The position numbers and the translations under genes were made by a program. From NCBI RefSeq assembly GCF_032922745.1, contig NZ_CP136693.1, forward strand, positions 3,472,001 through 3,536,000: a DNA stretch of 64,000 bases, read 5' to 3'. Of this stretch, positions 1 to 8,788 are shown one piece after another. The notes under the pieces were generated by a model, which had not been told where the DNA came from, made no database searches, and was given only the letters and a program-made list of their open reading frames with translations. This stretch comes from Marinobacter salarius. Lineage in GTDB: Bacteria > Pseudomonadota > Gammaproteobacteria > Pseudomonadales > Oleiphilaceae. Each line of letters opens with the position of its first letter. Position 1 is the first letter of the stretch.

Positions 1-532
1 GCGTATCCGCACTGCCGGCCAGGTCACAGGGTACGGAATAGGTGACAGCGCCGCAGATACGGCTATCCACCTGCTCTGATTTCTGCCCGAGGTATAGCAG
101 TGTGAGGTTACCGCCCATGCTGAAGCCCGAAAGCATCACTTTTCCATATCCCTGAGCAAGTCCATGCTGCACGACCCTGTCCAGGTCGCCAGTTGCGCCG
201 CTGTGGTAAAAGCGGGGCTGGTGGTTCATCACACCGCCGCACGAACGAAAGTTCCAGGCCAATACATCCCAACCGTCGTTCAACAGCGCCCGCGCCAATC
301 CTTGCATGTAAGGGCGCTGACTGTGCCCTTCCAGGCCGTGGGATAACACCGCCAACCGGTCGTTCCCCTGGCGATACCAATCCAGATGTAACTCGTCATC
401 GTCCTCCGTTGGCAGCGATTCCCTGACCGGCTCTGTCAGTGACACCTTGCGAAACAGAGTCGGCCAGACAGACTGAACGTGGCCATTGCGCAACCACAGG
501 GGTGGCTTGTAATACAGATTGTGGTCGTACAA
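1..532 (-). CDS. YheT-type alpha/beta hydrolase, N-terminal part (runs off the left edge)
   Basis: The frame is open from a TTG codon at 532 to the window edge, about 177 codons. It opens with an N-terminal PPLWLRNGHVQSVWP segment typical of the YheT/COG0429 hydrolases. The oxyanion stretch HGLEGHSQRPYM follows, then NFRSCGG and YHSGATGDL, and the nucleophile elbow GFSMGGN with the catalytic Ser. The rest of the triad lies off the window. The TTG start is chosen because an AAAGG stretch sits about 7 bases upstream and no in-frame ATG exists before the conserved segment. It is divergent from the tRNA-Asn and shares a short promoter region with it. Physiological substrate is unknown for this family. 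Confidence 0.85.
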   Translation of the reverse strand, partial: MYDHNLYYKPPLWLRNGHVQSVWPTLFRKVSLTEPVRESLPTEDDDELHLDWYRQGNDRLAVLSHGLEGHSQRPYMQGLARALLNDGWDVLAWNFRSCGGVMNHQPRFYHSGATGDLDRVVQHGLAQGYGKVMLSGFSMGGNLTLLYLGQKSEQVDSRICGAVTYSVPCDLAGSADT

Positions 533-556
533 AATTTAACCTTTCAATTCATGGGG

Positions 557-585
557 TTGACGCCGCCGGGCAAAGCCCCTATTAT
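557..585 (+). promoter_or_regulatory. sigma-70 promoter of tRNA-Asn copy 1
   Basis: TTGACG at 557-562 and TATTAT at 580-585 are separated by exactly 17 bases and end about 20 bases before the tRNA. A GC-rich discriminator follows the -10, as is usual for stable-RNA promoters. Confidence 0.8.
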
Positions 586-605
586 GCGCGCCATTCCGAC
601 TTTGT

Positions 606-681
606 TCCCCGATAGCTCAGTTGGTAGAGCAACGGACTGTTAATCCGTTTGTCGCTGGTTCGAGCCCAGCTCGGGGAGCCA
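606..681 (+). tRNA. tRNA-Asn (anticodon GTT), copy 1
   Basis: The 76-base sequence folds as a cloverleaf. The acceptor is TCCCCGA/TCGGGGA, the D-loop contains AGTTGGTAGA, the anticodon loop is CTGTTAA (GTT), the T-arm is GGTTCGAGCC, and CCA is encoded. It is identical to the copy at 15172-15247. Its 3' end lies one base from the stop codon of the convergent apeB gene. Confidence 0.97.
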
Positions 682-682
682 C

Positions 683-1975
683 TTACAGCACCTCCTCTCG
701 CTGCATGAACTCCCGCAGCACCCGGAACAACGTAACCCCATCTCTGGTTCCTGCCATTTCCCGGATTGAGTGCATACCAAACTGCGGCACACCGATATCC
801 AGCGTTGTCACCCCAAGATTGCCGGCGGTCAGCGGGCCGATCGTGCTTCCACACCCCATGTCACTGCGCACCACAAAAGTTTGGTATGGCAGGTCCAGTT
901 CATCGCTGATGTGGCGGTAGAGCGCAGCGGAGCGGCTGTTGGTCGCGTAGCGCTGATTGTGGTTGACCTTGATGACCGGCCCCCGATTGAGGATCGGACC
1001 ATGGTTCTCATCGTGCCTGTCCATGTAGTTGGGGTGAACGCCATGCGCGTTGTCCGCGGAGATCATCATCGAGCGGGCGATCGCCCGTGCCCGCCCCTTG
1101 CCGCACCAGCGATCGAGAACTGCGGACAGGAATGGCCCCTGCGCACCTTCCGCCGACACGCTGCCCACTTCCTCATGGTCGTTACAGACCAATAGCGCCG
1201 GCTCGTCGCCGGATGACTCAATAAGCGCCTGCAACCCGATGTAGCAACTCAGCAGATTGTCCAGCCTGGCCGAGGCAATAAAGTCATCGCGCAGGCCCAC
1301 GATCGATGCCGGATGGGCGTCGTAAAAACCCAGTTCGTAACCAAGGATTTTACGAATTCCGATACGCGGCTGCTCATTGGCCAACTGTTCCGTGAGAAGA
1401 TCTGCGAAGCTTGTGGTGTCATCTTCCGGCACCTGCATCAGTACCGGCGGCAGATCCGTTTGCGGATTCACGGTGCGGTTGCTGTTGGCTTCCCGGTCCA
1501 GGTGAATGGCCAGACTGGGGATGTAGGCCACAGCCTTGCGAAAATCGACCAGCGTATCCTTCACCGATCCGGACTCATCCACATACGTCACCCGGCCCGC
1601 CAGCGACAGGTCGCGGTCAAACCAGGGATTCAGCAACACGCCGCCGTAGACTTCCACACCCAACTGGAAAAACCCCTTGCGGCGCAGTTCCGGGTTAGGT
1701 TTCACCTTCAGGCAGGGGCTGTCGGTGTGGGCACCCACCATACGAATACCGGCTTCCGCGGGGTCGCGGCGACCAGTGCGAAACGCCACGATGGATGAGC
1801 CGTTACGGATGGCGTAATAGCCCTGCCCCGCTTCCAGTTCCCAGTCTTCTCTCTCATCCAGAGCCTTGAAACCAGCCTCATCCAGGCGATGCTTCATGCT
1901 GGCCACTGCGTGCCAGGGTGTCGGCGAAGCGTTCAGAAATTCGAGCAAATCGGTGTTAAATTCAGCGTGTTCCAT
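683..1975 (-). CDS. apeB: M18 family aminopeptidase (aspartyl aminopeptidase type)
   Basis: A 430-residue cytosolic zinc aminopeptidase of peptidase family M18, removing N-terminal residues from peptides. The metal-site motifs are visible: VGAHTDSP near residue 80 (His ligand), CNDHEEVGS in the middle (acidic catalytic and ligand residues) and a terminal GVPQFGMHS histidine. Length matches the family (about 430). The longer frame begins at 2164, but the ATG at 1975 has an AGGGAC ribosome site just upstream and aligns with the family start, so I prefer it. It is convergent with the tRNA-Asn, its stop lying 1 base from the tRNA end, and divergent from the next gene. Confidence 0.92.
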   Translation of the reverse strand: MEHAEFNTDLLEFLNASPTPWHAVASMKHRLDEAGFKALDEREDWELEAGQGYYAIRNGSSIVAFRTGRRDPAEAGIRMVGAHTDSPCLKVKPNPELRRKGFFQLGVEVYGGVLLNPWFDRDLSLAGRVTYVDESGSVKDTLVDFRKAVAYIPSLAIHLDREANSNRTVNPQTDLPPVLMQVPEDDTTSFADLLTEQLANEQPRIGIRKILGYELGFYDAHPASIVGLRDDFIASARLDNLLSCYIGLQALIESSGDEPALLVCNDHEEVGSVSAEGAQGPFLSAVLDRWCGKGRARAIARSMMISADNAHGVHPNYMDRHDENHGPILNRGPVIKVNHNQRYATNSRSAALYRHISDELDLPYQTFVVRSDMGCGSTIGPLTAGNLGVTTLDIGVPQFGMHSIREMAGTRDGVTLFRVLREFMQREEVL

Positions 1976-2085
1976 GATGTCCCTGATAAACTGATAATTG
2001 CGGCGCCAGTATGGCATGATGGCGCCCGACGTCATATCCGTACAAAACGGCTGCCCGCGCAGCCCGGCTACCCGGAGAGTGTACC

Positions 2086-2565
2086 TTGCCCGCACCGCGT
2101 TTTCTTGATATCGAATACTGCCAGACCGACGACGTTCTGTTCCCCGTGGCCATGGCCTGGTCACTGGAAGACGGGCAGATGAAAACCGTCGTCATCGCCC
2201 CGGCCGACGAATGGATACCGGAAGACGCCGACCTGGGCGATATCGACCTGCTCTACCTGGAAGAACAGGGAGTGCCGCTGATCGAACTGGCCCAGGAGCT
2301 TCATCAGGACCTGCCCGACCAGACGGTTTACGTGGACGGCATGGACCCGGACGAAATCCTGGTGGACCTGATCTTCACCGCCGTCGCCATGGACGCGCCC
2401 TTCGAAATCGCGGGCATGGAAGAACTGGTCACGTCCCTGCCCCGGGAAGCGCTGGACGACCGCCGCAGGCAACTGCTGTCCGACGAAGGCCTGGAACCTC
2501 AACTGCCCGAAAACGGGGTCTATGCACTGTTATTGATTGCACGTGAGGAAGGCTTCTTCGACTGA
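2086..2565 (+). CDS. conserved hypothetical acidic protein, 159 aa
   Basis: I do not recognise a domain with certainty. The product is strongly acidic, with many Asp/Glu runs such as WIPEDADLGDIDLLYLEE, and no signal peptide or membrane segment is visible. An N-terminal FLDIEY motif recalls the first acidic pair of DnaQ-like exonucleases, but the other catalytic motifs are not evident, so I do not assign that. The TTG start at 2086 is supported by GGAGAG six bases upstream. Divergent from apeB with a 110-base gap. Confidence 0.75.
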   Translation: MPAPRFLDIEYCQTDDVLFPVAMAWSLEDGQMKTVVIAPADEWIPEDADLGDIDLLYLEEQGVPLIELAQELHQDLPDQTVYVDGMDPDEILVDLIFTAVAMDAPFEIAGMEELVTSLPREALDDRRRQLLSDEGLEPQLPENGVYALLLIAREEGFFD

Positions 2566-2678
2566 GCCCTATCCTACAACGTCGCTGGCAATGCGAACTG
2601 TGACTTGGGTCGACGTAACAAACAGTTACAGAAGGCAGAATCTGTCGGAATCCGACAACGCCAGGAAGCCCAATAACA

Positions 2679-3305
2679 ATGAACACGCTGTTGCGACACC
2701 TCTTCACGGCCGCCACGCTTTCCGCAGCTTTGCTCACACCGGTCATGGCCAGCGCACAGGATAAAGCGCCCCGCGAAGGCATGACCTATGTCGGCGTTCT
2801 GGCCACCGGCCTCAACCACCGGTCTGTAGGCCAGAACACCCTCGAAACAGCCTGGTCGACCACGGGCTCCATCGTGCTTGGAACGCATATTTCCGAGTAT
2901 TTTCACGTGGAGATCCGCGCAGGTGCGGGTACCACCACCGCCGAAATCGACAACGAACTGGAACTGGACATCGAATACTTCGCCAGTTGGTACATTGGCG
3001 GCCATTATCCGATCACCGACTACGCCAACGCCTACGCCCAGTTCGGCTTCTCCCACGTGCAAGGGGTTGCCACCCTCACCCCGCTTGGCAAGGCCCGGGA
3101 AGCCGATCCCGACGATGGCTCGCCCTACGCCTCAATCGCGGACGAGTATCCGGACAGTTCCTTCAGCGTGAGCTGGCTGCTTGGCCTGGATTTCGAGGTT
3201 ATCGATAATGGTTTCATCGTCCTGGAAGGCGGCCGGTTGTTTGAAGACACCGAAACCGGCGCGAACACCTTCCAGTTCTCAACCGGGTTTAAATACGAGT
3301 TCTGA
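2679..3305 (+). CDS. outer-membrane beta-barrel protein (porin/OmpA-like fold)
   Basis: The 208-residue product begins with a clear signal peptide (basic N-terminus, hydrophobic core TAATLSAALLTPVM, cleavage after ASA). The remainder alternates polar and hydrophobic residues in strand-sized stretches. It ends in a strand with a C-terminal Phe (FQFSTGFKYEF), the signature for BAM insertion. The size suits an eight-stranded barrel. Ligand or transport role cannot be read from sequence. Its last 17 bases overlap the end of the convergent rlmKL gene. Confidence 0.8.
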   Translation: MNTLLRHLFTAATLSAALLTPVMASAQDKAPREGMTYVGVLATGLNHRSVGQNTLETAWSTTGSIVLGTHISEYFHVEIRAGAGTTTAEIDNELELDIEYFASWYIGGHYPITDYANAYAQFGFSHVQGVATLTPLGKAREADPDDGSPYASIADEYPDSSFSVSWLLGLDFEVIDNGFIVLEGGRLFEDTETGANTFQFSTGFKYEF

Positions 3306-5472
3306 CCTGCCAGCATCGGTGAATTCGCGCATTGCGCTGAAAATCCCGGTCCAGGGTGTCGCGGGTCACTTCTTCAATGGCGAACTCCTCTTCCAGGCTC
3401 TCATCCAGCTTGAAGCGCCGGAAGTTGGTCGAGAAAATCAGCAGGCCTTCCGAGGTCAGCCGCTGCATCGCCTGGCGTATCAACCTGCCATGGTCTTTCT
3501 GGATATCCAGTACCCCAGCCATGCGGGCGGAGTTCGAGAAGGTAGGCGGGTCCATAAAAATTAGGTCAAAACGCTGATCGCTGGTCGGCTTGCCCGCCAG
3601 CCACGCCAGGCAATCTGCCTGCTCCACCCGGTGATGGGACGCATCCGCACCGTTAAGCGCAAGATTCTCCTGAGCCCAGTTCACGTAAGTTTTCGACATA
3701 TCCAGGCTCAGTGAACGGGTCGCGCCGCCGACTGCTGCGTGCACGGTGGCCGCTCCGGTATAACAGAACAGGTTCAGAAACCGCTTACCCGCAGCGTTCT
3801 GCTGAATCCAGTTGCGTACCGGGCGATGGTCCAGGAACAGGCCGGTATCCAGGTAGTCCTTGAGATTCACCTTCAGAACACAACCATGTTCGTGAACGTT
3901 GAAAAACTCTCCGCTGGCCGCCTGCTTTTCGTACTGGCTGGTACCTGTCTGCCGCTGTCGTTGCTTGCAGACCATGTCTTCCCGCTCGACACCGATGGCG
4001 TCAGGAATCACCGCCAGAGCCTCGGCCAACCGTTCCCGCGCGGAACGCTCGTCGACTGACTTGGGAGCAGCGTACTCCTGAACGTGGACACGGCCCTCGT
4101 AGACATCAATAGCGAGTGCAAACTCGGGCATATCAGCGTCATACAGCCGGTAACAGCCGATACCCTGCTTGCGGGCCCACTGGCCGACGGTCTTCGTATT
4201 TTTCTTCAGGCGATTGCGCAGCATCGCCGCGCGCTCTTCATTGGCGATGCGGGGCGTCACCTCGCCCGGCACATCGGGCTCCCGTGGTGTCATGGCGCTG
4301 GCGTCATCCACATTGAACAACAGCAACTGCGCCGGCAACTTGCCGTTGTAGAGACGGTACTGCTTGTAGCTGCGAAGGCCTATGGATTTGCCGTACTCGG
4401 GCGCACCGGTGAATACGCCAAACCGCCAGCCCGGCAACGCTTCCTTAACGGCTTCACCCAGGCTGCGATAAAGACCACCCAGCTCCTTGCGTTCGCTCAG
4501 GCGCTCGCCGTAGGGGGGGTTAACCAGCACCAGGCCAGTCTCGGCCCAGGCCTCTTCGCGGCTGAACTGGTCAACTCCTTGCTGCTTGATGGTTACGATG
4601 CCTTCCAGGCCAGCCCGTTGCAGGTTGTTCCCTGCGGTTTGTATCACCCCTCGATCCTGGTCAAAGCCCAGGAAGGCAGGAACGCGCCCCTCAATGCCCT
4701 GCTTACCGACGTAGGCGCGCTTCTCGGCTTCCTGACGCAGTGAGAGCCAGAGTTCCGGCTGGTGGCCCAACCAACGCTCAAAACCGAAACGTTCACGCTT
4801 GCGGCCAGGTGCGAGATCCAGAGCCATCATGGCAGCCTCAATCACCAGCGTACCGGAACCACACATAGGGTCGATGAAATCACCACCGGATTTTGCCAGT
4901 TCCGGCCAACCGCATCTCATCAGCAGCGCCGCCGCCAGGTTTTCCTTCAGTGGTGCTGCCCCCTTTTCCGTGCGATAGCCACGCTTATGGAGGCTGTCGC
5001 CGCTCAGATCGATGCCAACCGACAGTTTGCCGCGGTTCAGGCGTGCGGACACCGTTACATCCGGGTTTTTGGCGTCCACGGAAGGCCGCTGACCACTGGC
5101 ACTGCGCAGACGGTCCACAATGCCATCCTTCACTCGCTGGGCACCGTATTGCGTGTTGCGAATGGCTTCGTTCTGCCCCACAAAGTTGACGCGGAAACTG
5201 CCATTCATCGGAATATGCTGCTGCCACTCCAGGTCCGTTACACCACCCAGCATCTGGTCACCGGAGGTGGCGTCCACATCCGCCAGATGAAGGATGACCC
5301 GGTTTGCGAGCCTCGACCACAGGCAGGCACGATAGCCACTTTCAAGGGTGCCGTTGGCCCAGACACCTGCCGGTGCGTTCCGGACCGGGTCCATGCCGAA
5401 GGTACGCAGTTCATCCTCCAGCAAATACTCCAGGCCCTTGGGGCAGGTTACGAAAAAGTTAAGGTCTGACAC
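3289..5472 (-). CDS. rlmKL: bifunctional 23S rRNA methyltransferase RlmKL
   Basis: A 727-residue fusion that modifies 23S rRNA at G2445 (N2, RlmL half) and G2069 (N7, RlmK half) using S-adenosylmethionine. An N-terminal THUMP-type RNA-binding region (about 1-160) precedes the first methyltransferase, with SAM motif DPMCGSGTL and catalytic NPPYGERL. The C-terminal half carries a second Rossmann methyltransferase with LFCYTGAATVHAA and FMDPPTFSNS. Length equals the usual gammaproteobacterial enzyme (about 700-730). The ATG at 5472 gives the canonical MSDLNFFVTCPKGLE start. Confidence 0.95.
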   Translation of the reverse strand: MSDLNFFVTCPKGLEYLLEDELRTFGMDPVRNAPAGVWANGTLESGYRACLWSRLANRVILHLADVDATSGDQMLGGVTDLEWQQHIPMNGSFRVNFVGQNEAIRNTQYGAQRVKDGIVDRLRSASGQRPSVDAKNPDVTVSARLNRGKLSVGIDLSGDSLHKRGYRTEKGAAPLKENLAAALLMRCGWPELAKSGGDFIDPMCGSGTLVIEAAMMALDLAPGRKRERFGFERWLGHQPELWLSLRQEAEKRAYVGKQGIEGRVPAFLGFDQDRGVIQTAGNNLQRAGLEGIVTIKQQGVDQFSREEAWAETGLVLVNPPYGERLSERKELGGLYRSLGEAVKEALPGWRFGVFTGAPEYGKSIGLRSYKQYRLYNGKLPAQLLLFNVDDASAMTPREPDVPGEVTPRIANEERAAMLRNRLKKNTKTVGQWARKQGIGCYRLYDADMPEFALAIDVYEGRVHVQEYAAPKSVDERSARERLAEALAVIPDAIGVEREDMVCKQRQRQTGTSQYEKQAASGEFFNVHEHGCVLKVNLKDYLDTGLFLDHRPVRNWIQQNAAGKRFLNLFCYTGAATVHAAVGGATRSLSLDMSKTYVNWAQENLALNGADASHHRVEQADCLAWLAGKPTSDQRFDLIFMDPPTFSNSARMAGVLDIQKDHGRLIRQAMQRLTSEGLLIFSTNFRRFKLDESLEEEFAIEEVTRDTLDRDFQRNARIHRCWQVRTRI

Positions 5473-5794
5473 GTTCGACTCCTGAGTCGTTTCTACGATG
5501 GCTAAGGTCGTGGGATTAGCGCATTTTCCGAGGCTTTCACGGGCTTGTTATGTCACACAACTATAAGAGAAGCTTCATATAGATGAAATAAATAGTGTAC
5601 AAGGGCGCTGGCTTAGTCTTACCTTGTAGGTGACGCGTCGTTCCGGAGAGCCAACAAAGGGCTCTCTGTTAACAGGATCCTGACTGCTCTGGCCATACCT
5701 GACAATAGTGGGTTACCCCGGAAGGGTTGCCCCAAGTCCCGGCCACGGCAGATGTGTACACGCTTGTTCTGTTAATCCATCAGTGAGGAACGGC
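5473..5794. other. intergenic region between rlmKL and rmf, no gene seen
   Basis: About 320 bases between divergent genes, with an AT-rich block around 5560-5610 that probably holds the rmf promoter. A 7-base-pair hairpin (GAGAGCC/GGCTCTC, 5646-5666) lies in what would be the rmf leader and lacks a T-run, so it is not a normal terminator. No convincing small ORF or RNA family was recognised. Confidence 0.5.
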
Positions 5795-6004
5795 ATGAAA
5801 AGACAGAAAAGAGATATGTACGCTCGTGCATTCAAACGGGGTTACCTGGCCGGTGTGTCCGGTAAAGCAAAAGACAGTTGCCCGTTGGAACAGCCGGAAG
5901 TTCGCCAGGAATGGCTCAACGGGTGGCGAGAAGGCCGCACAGATCAATGGGAGGGCATGACCGGCGTATCCGGCATCCACAGACTGGCAAACGTAACGGC
6001 ATAG
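5795..6004 (+). CDS. rmf: ribosome modulation factor
   Basis: A 69-residue basic protein beginning MKRQKRDMYARAFKRGYLAG, the hallmark of RMF. In stationary phase this protein dimerises 70S ribosomes into inactive 100S particles. The internal QEWLNGWREGR motif is also conserved. The ATG at 5795 is chosen over upstream in-frame starts because GAGGAA precedes it and the family begins at this Met. Length is slightly above the E. coli protein (55 residues), owing to a C-terminal extension. Confidence 0.95.
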   Translation: MKRQKRDMYARAFKRGYLAGVSGKAKDSCPLEQPEVRQEWLNGWREGRTDQWEGMTGVSGIHRLANVTA

Positions 6005-6140
6005 CGCCGTTTGTCAGCACCCCGAATCTTTAATCTGATCTTTCAACACTACACAATTTGACGCAGTACCCAGAGCAACCCAAACGGGTCCTCCCGACCC
6101 GTACCATGCGATGACACGCCACGGGGTTTATTCCCCGCAC

Positions 6141-6170
6141 GGGCCCGCTAAGCGGGCCCACTTTATTTCT
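6141..6170. terminator. GC-rich stem-loop, probable terminator between rmf and pyrD
   Basis: GGGCCCGC (6141-6148) pairs perfectly with GCGGGCCC (6152-6159) around a 3-base loop, followed by ACTTTATTTCT. A second stem (ACGGGTC 6084-6090 with GACCCGT 6096-6102) lies upstream. The convergent arrangement of rmf and pyrD suggests it may serve both. Confidence 0.65.
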
Positions 6171-6218
6171 GGCCTCACTTCCTGGCACACCTCATGGCAC
6201 ACCGTTCTCACCACCGCA

Positions 6219-7238
6219 TCAAGTCAAGCGTCGAATCGCGTTGACCGACTCCCGGATCAATGCCGGCCCACGATAGATAAAACCGGTGTAAATCTGCACC
6301 AACTTTGCGCCGGCACGAATTTTCTCAGCCGCGCTGTCACCGTCAGTAATGCCGCCTACCCCGATAATCGGTAACGACTCTCCCAGTTCTGCATACAGTG
6401 CCTGAATCACCCGCGTGGAAGACGCCCTCACCGGTGCCCCGCTGAGCCCCCCAGTCTCTTCCGCGTACCGATGCCCGGCGACGGCCTCACGGCTGATGGT
6501 GGTATTGGTGGCTATGACGCCGTCCAACCCCGACGCTTTCAGGGCGTTGGCCACAAAACGCACTCCGTCGTCGTCCATATCCGGAGCGATTTTCACCGCC
6601 ATCGGCACATACCGTCCATGCTCCTTCTCACAACGTGCCTGCTCCTCCTTAATGGCGTGCATCAGGCCCTTGAGAGAATCACCGAACTGAAGGTCCCGCA
6701 GACCGGGTGTGTTGGGGGATGAGACGTTCACCGTGATGTAGTCAGCACGGGAGTACACCGCTGCAATACCTTTGCGGTAATCTGATTCGGATTCCTCGTT
6801 GGGTGTCGCCTTATTCTTGCCAACATTGATACCCAATACGCCGGCGTAACGGCGCTTGTCCACGCGATCCAGCAGGTATTCAAGGCCCTGGTTATTGAAG
6901 CCCATCCGGTTGATAATGGCGCTGTGCTCAGGGAACCGGAACATTCTCGGCTTCGGATTACCAGGCTGGGCCAGAGGCGTAACAGTGCCCACCTCGATAA
7001 ACCCAAACCCCAATGCGCCCAAAGAATCCAGATGATCAGCATTCTTGTCGAGGCCCGCAGCCAGTCCAACGGGATTGGGAAACTCCAGGCCCATCACCCT
7101 GGTTGGCAGCGGCTCCGGCTTGCTGACGAGCGCCTGGAGCAACCCGAGCTTTCCTGCCATATCAAGCCCTGACAATGTCAGGTTATGAGCAGTCTCCGGT
7201 GGCAGCCGGAACAGTAGTTCGCGCATAATGCCATACAT
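6219..7238 (-). CDS. pyrD: dihydroorotate dehydrogenase (quinone), class 2
   Basis: A 339-residue flavoenzyme of pyrimidine synthesis that oxidises dihydroorotate to orotate with quinone at the inner membrane. The N-terminal helix MRELLFRLPPETAHNLTL is the membrane-associating segment of class 2 enzymes. NRMGFNNQG (substrate/FMN site) and NVSSPNTPGLRDLQ, with the class 2 catalytic Ser, are present. Length matches E. coli PyrD (336). GGGAGA seven bases before the ATG at 7238 sets the start. Confidence 0.95.
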   Translation of the reverse strand: MYGIMRELLFRLPPETAHNLTLSGLDMAGKLGLLQALVSKPEPLPTRVMGLEFPNPVGLAAGLDKNADHLDSLGALGFGFIEVGTVTPLAQPGNPKPRMFRFPEHSAIINRMGFNNQGLEYLLDRVDKRRYAGVLGINVGKNKATPNEESESDYRKGIAAVYSRADYITVNVSSPNTPGLRDLQFGDSLKGLMHAIKEEQARCEKEHGRYVPMAVKIAPDMDDDGVRFVANALKASGLDGVIATNTTISREAVAGHRYAEETGGLSGAPVRASSTRVIQALYAELGESLPIIGVGGITDGDSAAEKIRAGAKLVQIYTGFIYRGPALIRESVNAIRRLT

Positions 7239-7613
7239 ACAGAATCTCCCTGATCGAGAACGATGCGGAGTATACCGGAAGTTTTCCACAGCATCGCCCT
7301 ACACCTTAAATATGACGGCTAAATGTCTGTAGCGTTAAGCTCTTGTGACCTTTTCCACGGAATCTGTGGATAACCCTGTTGAAAATCGCGGGGCAACGCG
7401 GCTGAACCCTTGATATTCGCGCCAGTCTACAGATTGATCATTTTTTGATCAGTTTATTTGTCTATATTTATCAACACGTTATGACGCATTTTTTGTAGTG
7501 AAAGACGAATCGATCAGAGGGTGTCACGTTATTCAGCGATTCCGCCCATGTGCATAAAACATACAGCGATGCTGTTCGTTATACTGACTAACTGCCCCTT
7601 TGGAGACTCTCGA
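7239..7613. other. divergent intergenic region pyrD / cation transporter
   Basis: The 375-base spacer is AT-rich around 7430-7500 and contains a perfect inverted repeat TGATCA-N5-TGATCA (7435-7451), a possible regulator site. A TATACT box near 7580 could be the -10 of the transporter gene. I see no ORF with codon structure here beyond an in-frame upstream extension of the transporter frame. Confidence 0.45.
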
Positions 7614-8780
7614 ATGGCAGACCAACAGTCCTTTTCCTCCCAAGAACACAAGGGACTTTCCCAGGAGCGCAAGGCAGCGTCGCGCGTGACGTTTGTCGGA
7701 ATGGTGCTGGATGGCGTACTGGGCCTCATTAAGGTTATCGCAGGAACGCTGTTTCATTCCCAAGCGCTGGTGGTGGACGGTATTCATTCGTTTACCGATG
7801 TTGCATCGGATCTGGTAGTGCTAGGCGTCATGCGCGTTTCCCGTCAGGCACCGGACCAGGATCATCCTTATGGCCATCAACGCATAGAAACCATGGGTAC
7901 CATGGTGCTCGGCAGCATTCTTATTGCGGTGGGCGCAGCCCTGGCCTGGGACAACACCCTGCGCCTCCTTGACGGTGGCACCGTGAACATTCCCGAATGG
8001 CCGGTATTGGCAGCGGCCTTCATATCCGTTGCCAGCAAGGAATGGATCTATCGCTACACCCGCCAGGTTGGCATCGCGATCCGCTCGGACCTCATCATCG
8101 CCAATGCCTGGCACAGTCGCACCGATGCCCTCTCATCCGTGGTGGTGCTCTTCTCAACCATGGGCGCCATGCTGGGCTATCTGTGGCTGGACATTCTCGC
8201 GGCAGTGATTATCTCCGGAATCATCATTCACATCGGATGGCGCTTCACCTGGGACAGCGTAAAAGAGCTCGTCGATACAGGCCTGTCCCCGGAAGATACC
8301 GAAGCACTGATAAACATCGCCAGTAAGACTGACGGCGTGCGTAACGTGCACGAACTTCGCAGCCGCCGCATGGGACACGACATCCTGTTGGATGTGCACC
8401 TCGTTGTGTCGCCGGAGATCAGCGTTTCGGAGGGCCATCAAATAGGAATGCAGGTGGTAAAAGCCATGCGTGATTCGCTGGACAACATTCTCGACATCAA
8501 TTTCCACATTGATGCCGAGAACGACGAAATCCATCCCCAGACCTCCGAGCAGCTTCCTGCCCGGGCAGAAATCCGCGAGGCACTCCAGCAACACATCGAC
8601 AATCTTCCATCCAACAACCGGCTACGGCTTCACTATCTCCGCAACCGGGTTCATATGGAACTGTTTATGGAGATCCCTGAATCCGAGGCGCTTCCTGACG
8701 CCCATAGAATCAGCGAGGAACTGGCCCGCTACGCCTGGTTCGGCAGCCTCAGAATCTGGCACGCTCATACTGAGAACTGA
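7614..8780 (+). CDS. cation diffusion facilitator family transporter
   Basis: A 388-residue inner-membrane metal/proton antiporter of the CDF family. About six hydrophobic segments occupy residues 30-230, followed by a cytosolic ferredoxin-like regulatory domain. The metal site shows HSFTD in TM2 and HSRTD in TM5 (HxxxD plus HxxxD, usual in zinc/cobalt exporters), and the family signature HPYGHQRIET lies in the TM2-TM3 loop. The C-terminal tail is longer than in FieF and holds a second alpha/beta segment. Start at 7614 follows GGAG at suitable distance. Substrate (Zn, Co, Fe or Mn) is inferred only. Confidence 0.9.
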   Translation: MADQQSFSSQEHKGLSQERKAASRVTFVGMVLDGVLGLIKVIAGTLFHSQALVVDGIHSFTDVASDLVVLGVMRVSRQAPDQDHPYGHQRIETMGTMVLGSILIAVGAALAWDNTLRLLDGGTVNIPEWPVLAAAFISVASKEWIYRYTRQVGIAIRSDLIIANAWHSRTDALSSVVVLFSTMGAMLGYLWLDILAAVIISGIIIHIGWRFTWDSVKELVDTGLSPEDTEALINIASKTDGVRNVHELRSRRMGHDILLDVHLVVSPEISVSEGHQIGMQVVKAMRDSLDNILDINFHIDAENDEIHPQTSEQLPARAEIREALQQHIDNLPSNNRLRLHYLRNRVHMELFMEIPESEALPDAHRISEELARYAWFGSLRIWHAHTEN

Positions 8781-8788
8781 CAGGGCGT

